From Nitrospirales bacterium (GTDB lineage Bacteria > Nitrospirota > Nitrospiria > Nitrospirales > UBA8639), in contig JACDDF010000096.1 of assembly GCA_013817135.1 (NCBI GenBank), positions 1 through 7,332 on the forward strand: a stretch of 7,332 nucleotides of DNA. Direction: 5' to 3'. The notes under the pieces are model-generated. The model saw only the letters and a program-made list of their open reading frames with translations, searched no databases and was not told the DNA's origin. The translations under genes were made by a program, and so were the position numbers. This document shows, piece by piece, positions 1 to 6,825 of the stretch. Every line of letters begins with the position of its first letter. Position 1 is the first letter of the stretch.

Positions 1-1236
1 GTGTATGCCCAGTTGAGGCGTGAAGCCAAAATCCCTGGATTTCGACCAGGGAAAGCGCCAATAGCCTTATTAGAAAAACGGTATGCCGATCTTGTGGAGC
101 AGGATGTGGTGCAGCGATTGGTGCCAGATTATTACCAACGAGCGGTGAAGGAGGCTGGGGTGGTCCCTATCCTCGTTGATATTCCCCCATTGGAACGCAT
201 GAAAGTGAAGTCCAATAGTCCCTTTACCTTTACGGCTACGGTGGAAATAAAACCCACTATTCAATTAGGCGACTATCGACCACCGAATCCTATTTCCTTG
301 AAACGGGATGCACGTACGGTCACAGATGATCAGGTTGAAAAGGCCCTCCAGAGCCTACGGGAGCAACATGCCGAGCTGGACGTGGTTCCTGAAGGAACGC
401 CTCTTCGTGAAGGATTGCATGCGGTGTTGTCTATTGAGGGGTTTGTAGAGGACCAGCCATTGGAAGGGACTCAGAAAAAAGGGCATCTTCTTCACATTGG
501 GTCCAAGTCCCCGATTCTGGGTGTGGAGTTGGATGAGTTTCTCATCGGAAAACAGGCCGGGGACATGATTGATATCCCGCAACCCTTTCCCGCCAATCAT
601 CCTGATTCGCACCTTGCCGGAAAGACGATGGTCCTCAAGGTGACTGTTGATGCCGTGAAAGAGCAGAAACTCCCTGAACTGGATGATGAATTTGCCAAGG
701 ATTGCGGCGACTACGATTCACTGGAACATCTCAAAACCACCATCAACACTCAATTGGATAATTTCCTGAAACAGGATCTTGAAGAAGGGTATAAAGATCA
801 GGTGATTGAACGCTTGTTGCAGATGCATCACTTTGAAATTCCCGAGGTCCTGATTGAACGTGAGCTTCAGACGCTCATTCGACAAAAAATGCTAAAAAAC
901 CATCGCCATGCTCATCGTGAAGATGATGTGGAAGAGCCCTTACGACTACAAGAAGAGGCCAAGCGACTCCAACAAGAATTGCATCCTGAAGCCAAGCGGC
1001 GTGTGAAGCTGAGTTTGATTCTGGATGCGATCGTCCAGAAAGAAGGCCTTCACGTCGGTGAGGATGAGGTGAACGCCGAAATTCAAAAACTGGCAACCTC
1101 CTTAAAGCTCCCGGTTGGTGAAATTCAACGCATGGTCGAAGCCGGAGGGCAGGGGGCTCAGGAGGAATTTCGCGAGCGGATGAAGGCGGAAAAAGCCTTG
1201 CAGTTCGTCTATCAAAATGCGGTCATTCAGGGGTAA
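1..1236 (+). CDS. tig: Trigger factor (ribosome-associated chaperone / PPIase), 5'-truncated by the window edge
   Basis: Trigger factor binds ribosomal protein L23 at the exit tunnel and shields nascent chains; it acts in the cytosol. The ribosome-binding signature GFRPGK lies at visible residues 13-18. In the family it usually sits near residue 43-48, so about 30 N-terminal residues lie outside the window. The GTG at base 1 is therefore an internal codon rather than the start. A FKBP-like PPIase domain follows at about 135-215 (including LLHIGSKSPILGVELDEFL and IGKQAGD). Then comes the long helical C-terminal chaperone region (about 225-411), starting at KLPELDDEFAKD, a typical family segment. 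The reading frame is open to the TAA at 1234-1236. It is followed after 81 bp by clpP and then clpX, the conserved tig-clpP-clpX order. I saw no convincing terminator or promoter in the 81-bp gap, so co-transcription is possible. The family assignment is secure. Confidence 0.96.
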   Translation: MYAQLRREAKIPGFRPGKAPIALLEKRYADLVEQDVVQRLVPDYYQRAVKEAGVVPILVDIPPLERMKVKSNSPFTFTATVEIKPTIQLGDYRPPNPISLKRDARTVTDDQVEKALQSLREQHAELDVVPEGTPLREGLHAVLSIEGFVEDQPLEGTQKKGHLLHIGSKSPILGVELDEFLIGKQAGDMIDIPQPFPANHPDSHLAGKTMVLKVTVDAVKEQKLPELDDEFAKDCGDYDSLEHLKTTINTQLDNFLKQDLEEGYKDQVIERLLQMHHFEIPEVLIERELQTLIRQKMLKNHRHAHREDDVEEPLRLQEEAKRLQQELHPEAKRRVKLSLILDAIVQKEGLHVGEDEVNAEIQKLATSLKLPVGEIQRMVEAGGQGAQEEFRERMKAEKALQFVYQNAVIQG

Positions 1237-1317
1237 CGCGTGGTGCGATCCTTCTGAATACACCTGTTCTGATATCTGTATTCGATACCTATTTACAACA
1301 CGAGGAGGTCCCAGGGA

Positions 1318-1947
1318 ATGCTCATTCCGATGGTTATTGAACAAACGAATCGAGGTGAACGGTCATATGATATTTACTCACGTCTTTTGAAAGACCGGAT
1401 CATCTTTATCGGAGCCCCGATTGATGATGTGTTTGCGAATGTCGTCATTGCTCAGCTGTTGTTCTTGGAGTCCGAAGACCCGGAGAAGGACATTCACCTG
1501 TATGTCAATTCGCCCGGCGGAAGTGTGACGGCGGGGATGGGGATCTATGATACGATGCAATATGTGAGGTCGCCCATCAACACCATCTGTTTAGGTCAAG
1601 CGGCAAGCATGGGCGCCTTGTTATTAACAGCAGGGACTAAAGGTAAGCGTTTCGCTCTTCCCAATGCACGCGTGATGATTCATCAACCGATGGGAGGATT
1701 TCAGGGCCAGGCGACGGAGATTGATATTCATGCCCGCGAGATTTTAAAGATCCGCGAAAAATTGAATGAAATTATGGCCTTTCACACAGGGCAGCCTCTG
1801 GAAAAAATTTCTCAAGACACGGAACGGGATTATTTTCTATCAGGGGAAGAAGCCAAAGCCTACGGATTAATTGATGAGGTCATCGTCCGAAGTCAGGAAA
1901 AGGGGCACAAGGACGACACCAAGTCAGGTTCAAAAAGTAAGGATTAA
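1318..1947 (+). CDS. clpP: ATP-dependent Clp protease proteolytic subunit ClpP
   Basis: This is the serine peptidase that forms the double-heptamer barrel degrading substrates unfolded by ClpX or ClpA/C. The 209-residue length is normal. The catalytic triad is visible: Ser97 in [11 protein letters not shown], His122 in MIHQPMGG and Asp171 in TERDYFLS. The oxyanion/handle region [17 protein letters not shown] lies at 64-80. The N-terminus [20 protein letters not shown] is the usual mature start with almost no propeptide, so little processing is expected. The ATG at 1318 is chosen because an AGGAGG (1303-1308) precedes it by 9 nt. An in-frame ATG at 1330 is less well placed. The last ~15 residues are a charged tail ([15 protein letters not shown]) typical of the variable C-terminus. 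clpX starts 20 bp after the stop, indicating an operon and a shared ClpXP complex. Confidence 0.98.
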   Translation: MLIPMVIEQTNRGERSYDIYSRLLKDRIIFIGAPIDDVFANVVIAQLLFLESEDPEKDIHLYVNSPGGSVTAGMGIYDTMQYVRSPINTICLGQAASMGALLLTAGTKGKRFALPNARVMIHQPMGGFQGQATEIDIHAREILKIREKLNEIMAFHTGQPLEKISQDTERDYFLSGEEAKAYGLIDEVIVRSQEKGHKDDTKSGSKSKD

Positions 1948-1967
1948 GGGCAAAGGAGGCACTTCTT

Positions 1968-3227
1968 ATGGCGAGACAAGCGAAGTCAGAGGCCAATCTT
2001 CGTTGCTCCTTTTGCGGAAAGAACCGTGATCAGGTTCGAAAACTCATTGCGGGTCCGACGGTCTATATTTGTGATGAATGCGTCGGTTTGTGTAATGAGA
2101 TTATTTCCGAGGATTGGCAGGAGTCTCGCCAGGAGATTTCCGCGAAACTGTGCAAGCCGGTGGATATTCACCAACATCTTGATCAATACATTATCGGACA
2201 GGACAAGGCAAAAAAGGTCCTCTCGGTTGCAGTCTATAACCATTATAAGCGTATTTCAGCAAATGAAATCGGGGATGTCGAACTTCAAAAGGGCAATATT
2301 TTGATTGTCGGGCCGACCGGGACTGGAAAAACCTTATTTGCGCAGACACTAGCCCATTACCTGGATGTCCCGTTTACGATTGCGGATGCGACGACACTGA
2401 CGGAAGCAGGGTATGTCGGTGAAGATGTTGAAAATATCATTTTGAAGCTTCTGCAGGCTGCAGACTATGAAGTTGAGCGTGCAGAACGGGGAATTGTGTA
2501 CATTGATGAAATTGACAAAATTACCCGCAAGGCCGATAGCCCTTCGATTACCCGTGATGTCTCCGGTGAGGGTGTCCAGCAGGCGTTGTTGAAACTCATT
2601 GAAGGGACCGTGGCCAATGTTCCGCCTCAAGGGGGAAGAAAGCACCCTCACCAGGAGTTTATTCAAGTCAATACGACCAATATTTTATTTATTTGTGGTG
2701 GGGCGTTCGTGGGATTGGATTCCATCATTGAGCGGAGGTTGAACCAAAAGCGGATGGGCTTTGGCGCCGATGTGCAGATACGTGGCCAACATCAAATCGG
2801 TGACTTATTCTCCAAAGTTGAACCGGAAGATCTGCTCCAATATGGGCTGATTCCTGAAATAATCGGGCGTCTGCCGATTGTGGCGGCTCTTGATCAATTG
2901 GATGAACCCGCATTGGTCCGCATTTTAACGGAACCCAAAAACGCGTTGATCAAGCAATATCAGAAATTATTATCCTTAGATAAAGTGAAGTTGAAGTTTG
3001 CCGATGGGGCGTTATTGGCGATTGCCAAAAAGGCCCATCTGCAAAAAACAGGAGCGCGTGGACTTCGGGCGGTCTTAGAGTCCGTGATGTTAGACTTGAT
3101 GTATGAGCTTCCGTCGCAGGCCGAGGTGAAAGAGGTGTTGGTGACCGAAGAGTTTATTCACGGCAAGGGCGAGCCCATCAAAGTCTTTGAGCATCAGAAA
3201 GGCATTAAACCCGCCGTCGGATCTTAA
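1968..3227 (+). CDS. clpX: ATP-dependent Clp protease ATP-binding subunit ClpX
   Basis: This AAA+ unfoldase hexamer recognises tagged substrates, unfolds them and threads them into ClpP. The 419-residue length is typical. In order: a C4 zinc-binding domain (Cys13, Cys16, Cys35, Cys38), Walker A GPTGTGKT at 115-122, pore-1 loop GYVGE at 148-152, Walker B with VYIDEIDK around 177-184, a pore-2 region with [10 protein letters not shown], the Arg-finger region [10 protein letters not shown], and sensor 2 GARGLR near the C-terminus. The start ATG has an AAAGGAGG (1952-1959) 8 nt upstream. The loop that docks into ClpP carries Met-Gly-Phe (263-265), where the textbook tripeptide is Ile-Gly-Phe; this is a conservative change. 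The TAA stop overlaps the stop of the decayed topA 3' end on the other strand by three bases, so the two loci converge tail to tail with no spacer. The gene appears intact. Confidence 0.98.
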   Translation: MARQAKSEANLRCSFCGKNRDQVRKLIAGPTVYICDECVGLCNEIISEDWQESRQEISAKLCKPVDIHQHLDQYIIGQDKAKKVLSVAVYNHYKRISANEIGDVELQKGNILIVGPTGTGKTLFAQTLAHYLDVPFTIADATTLTEAGYVGEDVENIILKLLQAADYEVERAERGIVYIDEIDKITRKADSPSITRDVSGEGVQQALLKLIEGTVANVPPQGGRKHPHQEFIQVNTTNILFICGGAFVGLDSIIERRLNQKRMGFGADVQIRGQHQIGDLFSKVEPEDLLQYGLIPEIIGRLPIVAALDQLDEPALVRILTEPKNALIKQYQKLLSLDKVKLKFADGALLAIAKKAHLQKTGARGLRAVLESVMLDLMYELPSQAEVKEVLVTEEFIHGKGEPIKVFEHQKGIKPAVGS

Positions 3228-3567
3228 GCTGGTTCCGAGTTCTTCTCCGTTGGTGCCGCTATCTCCTCATACCCGCAATCCGCATTGTGACAGAGTATTT
3301 GCTTCCCGTTTGTTTCCTGATTTTTTCGATCAAGAATGGAGCCTGGCATTGTGGGTAGGGACGATTGATGGGTCGATCCCAGATCGCAAAGGTGCAAGTA
3401 GGATAACTGCTGCAGGAATAAAACGTTTTGCCTTTTTTTTTGCGCTTTTGAACCAGGTCTCCCCCGCAATCCTTGGCAGCGCATTTGACGCCCAACTTTA
3501 AGTGCTTTGTGCTTTTACATTCAGGGTATTGGGAACAGGCGAGGAAGTTTCAAAACCGGCCGTGTTC
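3224..3567 (-). pseudogene. topA: 3' remnant of topA: C-terminal zinc ribbons of DNA topoisomerase I, decayed
   Basis: Read on the minus strand, this stretch gives HGRF-stop-NFLACSQYPECKSTK, then KCAAKDCGGDLV, GKTFYSCSSYPTCTFAIWDR, a third half-ribbon YPQCQ, and in another frame LCHNADCGYEE. These are the tandem topoisomerase-type zinc ribbons that end bacterial TopA. Three lesions are visible. There is an in-frame TGA at 3550-3552 where the family usually has Gly (GRFGNF). The first Cys of the third ribbon has become Tyr (TAC, 3355-3357). A shift of reading frame is needed at the T6 run 3321-3326 to join the second ribbon to HNADCGYEE and the natural stop at 3224-3226. Upstream homology fades at about 3565-3570, right next to the topB stop. 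The piece has no start or catalytic core and cannot make a topoisomerase. It is the distal end of the gene whose first codons lie at 6606-6758. Confidence 0.9.
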
Positions 3568-3579
3568 CCCGGCATTTCA

Positions 3580-6198
3580 TCAGCGGGGTTTGAGTTTTTT
3601 GACCATACGAGCTGGTTTCTTAGCAGCCGATTTTTTTGCGACCGGTTTCTTGGTCGCGGCATTCTTCGCGGGTAACTTTTTGCCGCTCGCGGCCTGGTCG
3701 TCGCCAGCCTTGGGCTTACGGGCCTCAAATTCGAAGCCGACTTTCCCGTCATCCCCGCGTTTCAGGTAAGCCTTGAACTTGCGACGGGTTCGTGATGAAA
3801 CAAAGCCGGCCAGCAATTCGGTTCTGCCTTCGCTCAGCAATTTTCTAATTTGAGTGGGTTCGATTTCCTGTTGCAGTATTACTTTGCCCGTTCGAAAGTC
3901 GCAAGTCTTGTTCGGGCCGACCGCCTTTTCACAGGTATAATTCATTCCATGTTCATAAACCGATGCCTGACACTTCGGGCAACTGCCCAGTGATTCCTGG
4001 CCGTGAAAATCAACCGGTTCACTGTTTTCATCGTCATCATTTTGACCGAAGTCAAATTCAAGCTTGTGTTCATCGGTCAGTTTGAGGATTGCCGCAAACG
4101 GTCGGCCAAGCCGACTGCGAAATCCCTGCAACGGACCAATCGTGCGTTCGGTAATCAGGGTTTCTGCTTCGGGTACTTCCAATTGACGGCTGCCCGGAAT
4201 TTTCGTAATTGAAAAATCACATTGTGTGCAGGCAAACCGTTTATAGTTTTCTTTGACCAGGCCGCCGCATTTGGGGCAGGGTGATTGCAATGTTGAGTAA
4301 TCGCCTGGAATGGTTGTTGCGCCGTAGTTTTTGGCCCTCGCAACCATTTGTTCTACTACCTTACTGATTTCATGCATGAACGCTTCGCGGTCCAACTGAC
4401 CACGTTCTATCTGTGAAAGCTTGCTTTCCCATTCACCGGTCAGTTCCGGCATCGTAAGTTCGGTCACCCCCAGTCCGCGTAATAAGGTCAGCAGTTGAAA
4501 GGCCTTGGTGGTGGGCATCAGTGCCTTGTCTTTGCGCAAAAGATAGTTCTCGCTAATCAAGCCTTCGATGATCGCGGCGCGGGTTGCCGGCGTGCCCAGA
4601 CCTTTCCCAGACATGGCTTCGCGCAAGTCATCATTATCAATCAGCTTGCCGGCGCCTTCCATCGCAGAAAGCAGTGTGGCTTCGGTATATCTGGCCGGTG
4701 GTCTGGTCGCCAGGTCGCGAACTTCAATATCGCTTACCGTGGCTTTTTCATTCTCACCTACCGCTACGAGCGTGCCCTCACCAGCAATGGCTTCACGGCC
4801 GTAAATGGCCAACCAACCCGGCTTGACCATCACCTTGCCTTCGGTCTTGAAGTGGTGCTTGTCAATCTGGGAAATACGGGTGGTGTTCCGAAACTCCGCA
4901 GGTGGGAAAAAGGCCGCCATGAATCGACGCACGACCAGGTCGTATATCTTGGCTTCGGCTTCGCTGAGATTCTTGGGTGCCTGCAATGTGGGAATAATGG
5001 CGAAGTGATCAGAAATTTTCGCGTCATTGAAAATGCGCTTGTTCGGCTGGACCCAGTCATTGCTCAGAATTTTTGCCGCATGCGGCCCTATCGGATTGCC
5101 GCCGCTGCCGCCGGTATTGGCTGACAAACGCTCACTTGGCTCATCACGCAGAATGCCCAGCGTATCTTTCACGGTAGATAGATAGTCTTCCGGCAGAGCG
5201 CGCGAATCGGTTCTTGGATACGTCAATACCTTGTGGCGTTCATAGAGCGCTTGCGCCAGTGACAATGTTGCCTTGGCCGAAAAGCCAAACCGGGCGTTCC
5301 CTTCACGTTGCAGACTGGTCAGGTCAAACAGCATCGGTGCGCTTTGCGTCGTCGGCTTGGTTTCTTCAGTTACCACCGCCTGCCGACTCTGGCAGGCCTC
5401 CCTGATTGTTTCAGCCTGATTGCGTTCCCAAAGTCTCTCTGCGCGCCGTTCCGTATCGACGTCATTCTTTTTGAAGTCCGTATCAAACCAGCGACCTGGA
5501 TACTGTCCGGCCTCGACATCAAACTGGGCATGCACTTCAAAGTAGGGCCGCGAGACGAATTGCTTGATCTGTTCCTCGCGCTCCACGACGATGGTCAGGG
5601 TGGGTGTTTGAACCCGGCCAACGGTGGTGAGGTAAAACCCCCCGTCTTGGGAGTTGAACGCCGTCATAGCCCGGGTGCCGTTAATGCCAACCAGCCAGTC
5701 TGCTTCTGATCGGCAGCGGGCGGCATCGGCGAGCGGCTTCATTTGTTCATCATCGCGCAGCTCCTCAAATGCTTCGCGAATGGCCTTGGGCGTCATGGAC
5801 TGCAGCCAAAGCCGGCTTGTCGGTTGCTTGGCCTTCGTGTGCTGGACAATCAGCCGGAAGATCAGCTCGCCTTCGCGCCCGGCGTCACAGGCGTTGATAA
5901 TTCGGTCGATATCTTTGCGGCCGATCAGCCTGGCGAGCAACTTGAGCCGGTCCTCGGTTCGGGCGATTGGGTTCAGGTCAAAGTGATCGGGAATGACCGG
6001 CAGGTTGGCGAAAGACCACTTGCCACGTTTGACCTCTACGCTGTCAGGCGCCTTGATTTCAAGTAGATGCCCAACGGCTGAAGTGACAACATAGTCGTCA
6101 TCTTCAAAATAATCCTTCTCGCGTTTCAGTCCGCCAAGCGAACGCGCGATGTCGGCTGCAACAGAGGGCTTCTCGGCAATTATAAGCGATTTACTCAT
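3580..6198 (-). CDS. topB: DNA topoisomerase III (type IA), TopB family, betaproteobacterial-like
   Basis: Type IA topoisomerases cut one strand through a 5'-phosphotyrosine, and TopB mainly decatenates and resolves replication or recombination intermediates. The 872-residue protein opens with the Toprim fold: SLIIAEKPSVA with Glu9, GHLLEI, and the acidic motif DAGREGE at 105-111. Family segments LWLQSMTP (131-137), ADWLVGINGTRAMTAFN (166-182) and GRVQTPTL (194-201) follow. The catalytic tyrosine is Tyr327 in LTYPRTDSRAL. The C-terminus has two zinc-ribbon/crypton-type modules: Cys641/644/657/660 and Cys740/743/756/766, each followed by a similar GF(x)SR...F(D/E)F block. It ends in a Lys/Ala-rich tail (about 825-872) likely to bind DNA. 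The ATG at 6198 is preferred over the in-frame TTG at 6204 because AGGGG precedes it by 6 nt and MSKSLIIAEKPSVA is the usual N-terminus. The frame is fully open. The gene sits between the two ends of topA, in topA's orientation, downstream of dprA; transfer from another lineage is inferred. Confidence 0.96.
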   Translation of the reverse strand: MSKSLIIAEKPSVAADIARSLGGLKREKDYFEDDDYVVTSAVGHLLEIKAPDSVEVKRGKWSFANLPVIPDHFDLNPIARTEDRLKLLARLIGRKDIDRIINACDAGREGELIFRLIVQHTKAKQPTSRLWLQSMTPKAIREAFEELRDDEQMKPLADAARCRSEADWLVGINGTRAMTAFNSQDGGFYLTTVGRVQTPTLTIVVEREEQIKQFVSRPYFEVHAQFDVEAGQYPGRWFDTDFKKNDVDTERRAERLWERNQAETIREACQSRQAVVTEETKPTTQSAPMLFDLTSLQREGNARFGFSAKATLSLAQALYERHKVLTYPRTDSRALPEDYLSTVKDTLGILRDEPSERLSANTGGSGGNPIGPHAAKILSNDWVQPNKRIFNDAKISDHFAIIPTLQAPKNLSEAEAKIYDLVVRRFMAAFFPPAEFRNTTRISQIDKHHFKTEGKVMVKPGWLAIYGREAIAGEGTLVAVGENEKATVSDIEVRDLATRPPARYTEATLLSAMEGAGKLIDNDDLREAMSGKGLGTPATRAAIIEGLISENYLLRKDKALMPTTKAFQLLTLLRGLGVTELTMPELTGEWESKLSQIERGQLDREAFMHEISKVVEQMVARAKNYGATTIPGDYSTLQSPCPKCGGLVKENYKRFACTQCDFSITKIPGSRQLEVPEAETLITERTIGPLQGFRSRLGRPFAAILKLTDEHKLEFDFGQNDDDENSEPVDFHGQESLGSCPKCQASVYEHGMNYTCEKAVGPNKTCDFRTGKVILQQEIEPTQIRKLLSEGRTELLAGFVSSRTRRKFKAYLKRGDDGKVGFEFEARKPKAGDDQAASGKKLPAKNAATKKPVAKKSAAKKPARMVKKLKPR

Positions 6199-6204
6199 TA
6201 GCAA

Positions 6205-6209
6205 CCCCT
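6205..6209 (-). promoter_or_regulatory. Ribosome binding site of topB
   Basis: On the minus strand AGGGG is followed by a 6-nt spacer (TTGCTA) and the ATG at 6196-6198. This placement supports the ATG over the TTG two codons upstream, which would overlap the site. Confidence 0.7.
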
Positions 6210-6346
6210 GCCGGGGAAGACTCCTTTGGCATTTTTGATGTATGTGAAACCGATACTCACGCGTGCAAGATTCACTACAAATTCAGGGTAAAAATGGCGC
6301 CATCACAATCCACCTGCCGCGATGTGACCGGTTTTTTCGCGTGCTC

Positions 6347-6375
6347 ATCATAATGATGGCGTAGGGTACAGGCAA
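6347..6375 (-). promoter_or_regulatory. Candidate sigma70-type promoter for topB
   Basis: On the minus strand TTGCCT (6370-6375, 4/6 to TTGACA) is separated by exactly 17 bp from TATGAT (6347-6352, 5/6 to TATAAT). Transcription would start near 6340 and give a leader of about 140 nt before topB. The -10 overlaps a small dyad, CATCA-TAA-TGATG on the plus strand (6346-6358). The call rests on consensus match and position only; topB may also be read from the dprA side. Confidence 0.4.
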
Positions 6376-6449
6376 GTTAGGCTTGGTGTTCAATTCATTT
6401 TTTCCAGCGGTTGCAGCCGGCCATCCGGCAGCCGTTCCAGCTAGCCTGC

Positions 6450-6471
6450 CGACGGTTCTGTCGCAAAAAAT
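6450..6471 (+). repeat. Left arm of 22-bp inverted repeat
   Basis: It is a perfect reverse complement of 6588-6609; homology stops at 6472 on the inside and 6449 on the outside. Each arm also contains a small internal dyad, CGAC-GGTTCT-GTCG. Confidence 0.9.
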
Positions 6472-6542
6472 GTTTTTGAAGGCAATAAGGGGTTTTAGCT
6501 CCGTGTCTGACAAATGAAAATTGCTAACTTTACTGGGGTTTT

Positions 6543-6758
6543 TCAACTCGGTCCAACATGAAAACTAGTTGCGTATCTTACAAATCTATTTTTTGCGACA
6601 GAACCGTCGAAGTTGTGTTCGAGGTCAATGCCCAGTTTGCTCTTCGGGAGATCTTTAAGATGACCCACAGATGCCAATGCTTGGTAATTGCGTCCAAAAG
6701 ATTTGGACAGGGTCTTGGCTTTGGTAGGCGATTCGACGATGACGAGTGATCTAGCCAT
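6543..6758 (-). pseudogene. topA: 5' remnant of topA: first ~51 codons of DNA topoisomerase I, truncated by the inverted-repeat element
   Basis: The ATG at 6756-6758 starts MARSLVIVESPTKAKTLSK, then YQALASVGHLKDLPKSKLG, the characteristic start of the TopA Toprim domain, with the Toprim glutamate at residue 9. TopA similarity stops after residue 50-51 (EHNFD), precisely at the edge of the inverted-repeat element. The frame then runs through repeat-element sequence for 20 more codons to a TGA at 6543-6545. The DxD metal-binding motif, the catalytic Tyr and all later domains are absent, so no enzyme can be made. It lies 67 bp downstream of dprA on the same strand, the usual dprA-topA order, and I saw no strong Shine-Dalgarno. 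This is the proximal half of the gene whose tail lies at 3224-3567. Confidence 0.92.
6588..6609 (-). repeat. Right arm of 22-bp inverted repeat
   Basis: It is a perfect reverse complement of 6450-6471. It overlaps topA codon 51 (GAC, 6606-6608), so up to 4 bp of the matching sequence may be original topA rather than element. Confidence 0.9.
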
Positions 6759-6825
6759 AGACAGTGATGAAAGTCATGAATTATTCACGAGCACAATTTC
6801 CCATAGGGAAGGATGTGTTGATGTA

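Larger units (their letters stand above)
6205..6449 (-). other. Non-coding leader upstream of topB, probably acquired together with it
   Basis: This 245-bp stretch separates topB from the inverted-repeat element. I see no topA homology in any frame and no convincing gene; the 87-codon open frame crossing it (6283-6546) starts inside the repeat element and resembles nothing I know. It contains a promoter candidate (6347-6375), a perfect 10-bp palindrome ATGGCGCCAT (6294-6303), an 8-bp palindrome CACGCGTG (6258-6265), and a short GC hairpin (GCCGG-ATGG-CCGGC on the minus strand, near 6414-6427). No regulator can be named from these. Since topA sequence stops before it and topB starts after it, it most likely travelled with topB as its native upstream region. 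Confidence 0.5.
6450..6609. mobile_element. 160-bp MITE-like element (or paired insertion-sequence ends) with 22-bp perfect inverted repeats, interrupting topA
   Basis: Bases 6450-6471 and 6588-6609 are perfect reverse complements over 22 bp, enclosing 116 bp with no plausible gene. The core reads GGTTCTGTCGCAAAAAAT pointing inward from both sides. The topA reading frame ends exactly where the right-hand copy begins, as expected for a transposon end. The GGTTCTGTCGCAAA start resembles IS6-family termini from memory, but this is a weak assignment. There is no transposase in the window. A target duplication is not visible, which is expected if one flank was later lost when the middle of topA was deleted. 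It may be a miniature element or an internally deleted insertion sequence. Confidence 0.6.

Noticed and set aside
1..3. GTG at the first base as the start of tig
   Set aside because: The GFRPGK signature would then be at residue 13 rather than near 43, so the gene is cut by the window edge.
3551..3573. Possible terminator after topB (GCCGG...CCGGT stem then TTT on the minus strand)
   Set aside because: The stem is only 5 bp with one wobble and a 9-nt loop, followed by a short T run that is soon interrupted.
3498..3752. 84-codon minus-strand frame spanning the topB 3' end
   Set aside because: It is out of frame with both topB and the topA ribbons and reads the topB Lys/Ala tail in the wrong frame.
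4495..5124. 209-codon open frame on the plus strand inside topB
   Set aside because: It lies antisense to the strongly conserved topB core, including the region around the catalytic domains, has no recognisable motif and no good ribosome binding site.
6202..6204. TTG as alternative start of topB
   Set aside because: It overlaps the AGGGG/spacer region; the ATG at 6196-6198 has correct spacing and gives the family N-terminus.
6283..6546. 87-codon minus-strand open frame upstream of topB
   Set aside because: It begins inside the inverted-repeat element and crosses its arm into the leader; the composition is patchwork and no family or Shine-Dalgarno is recognised.
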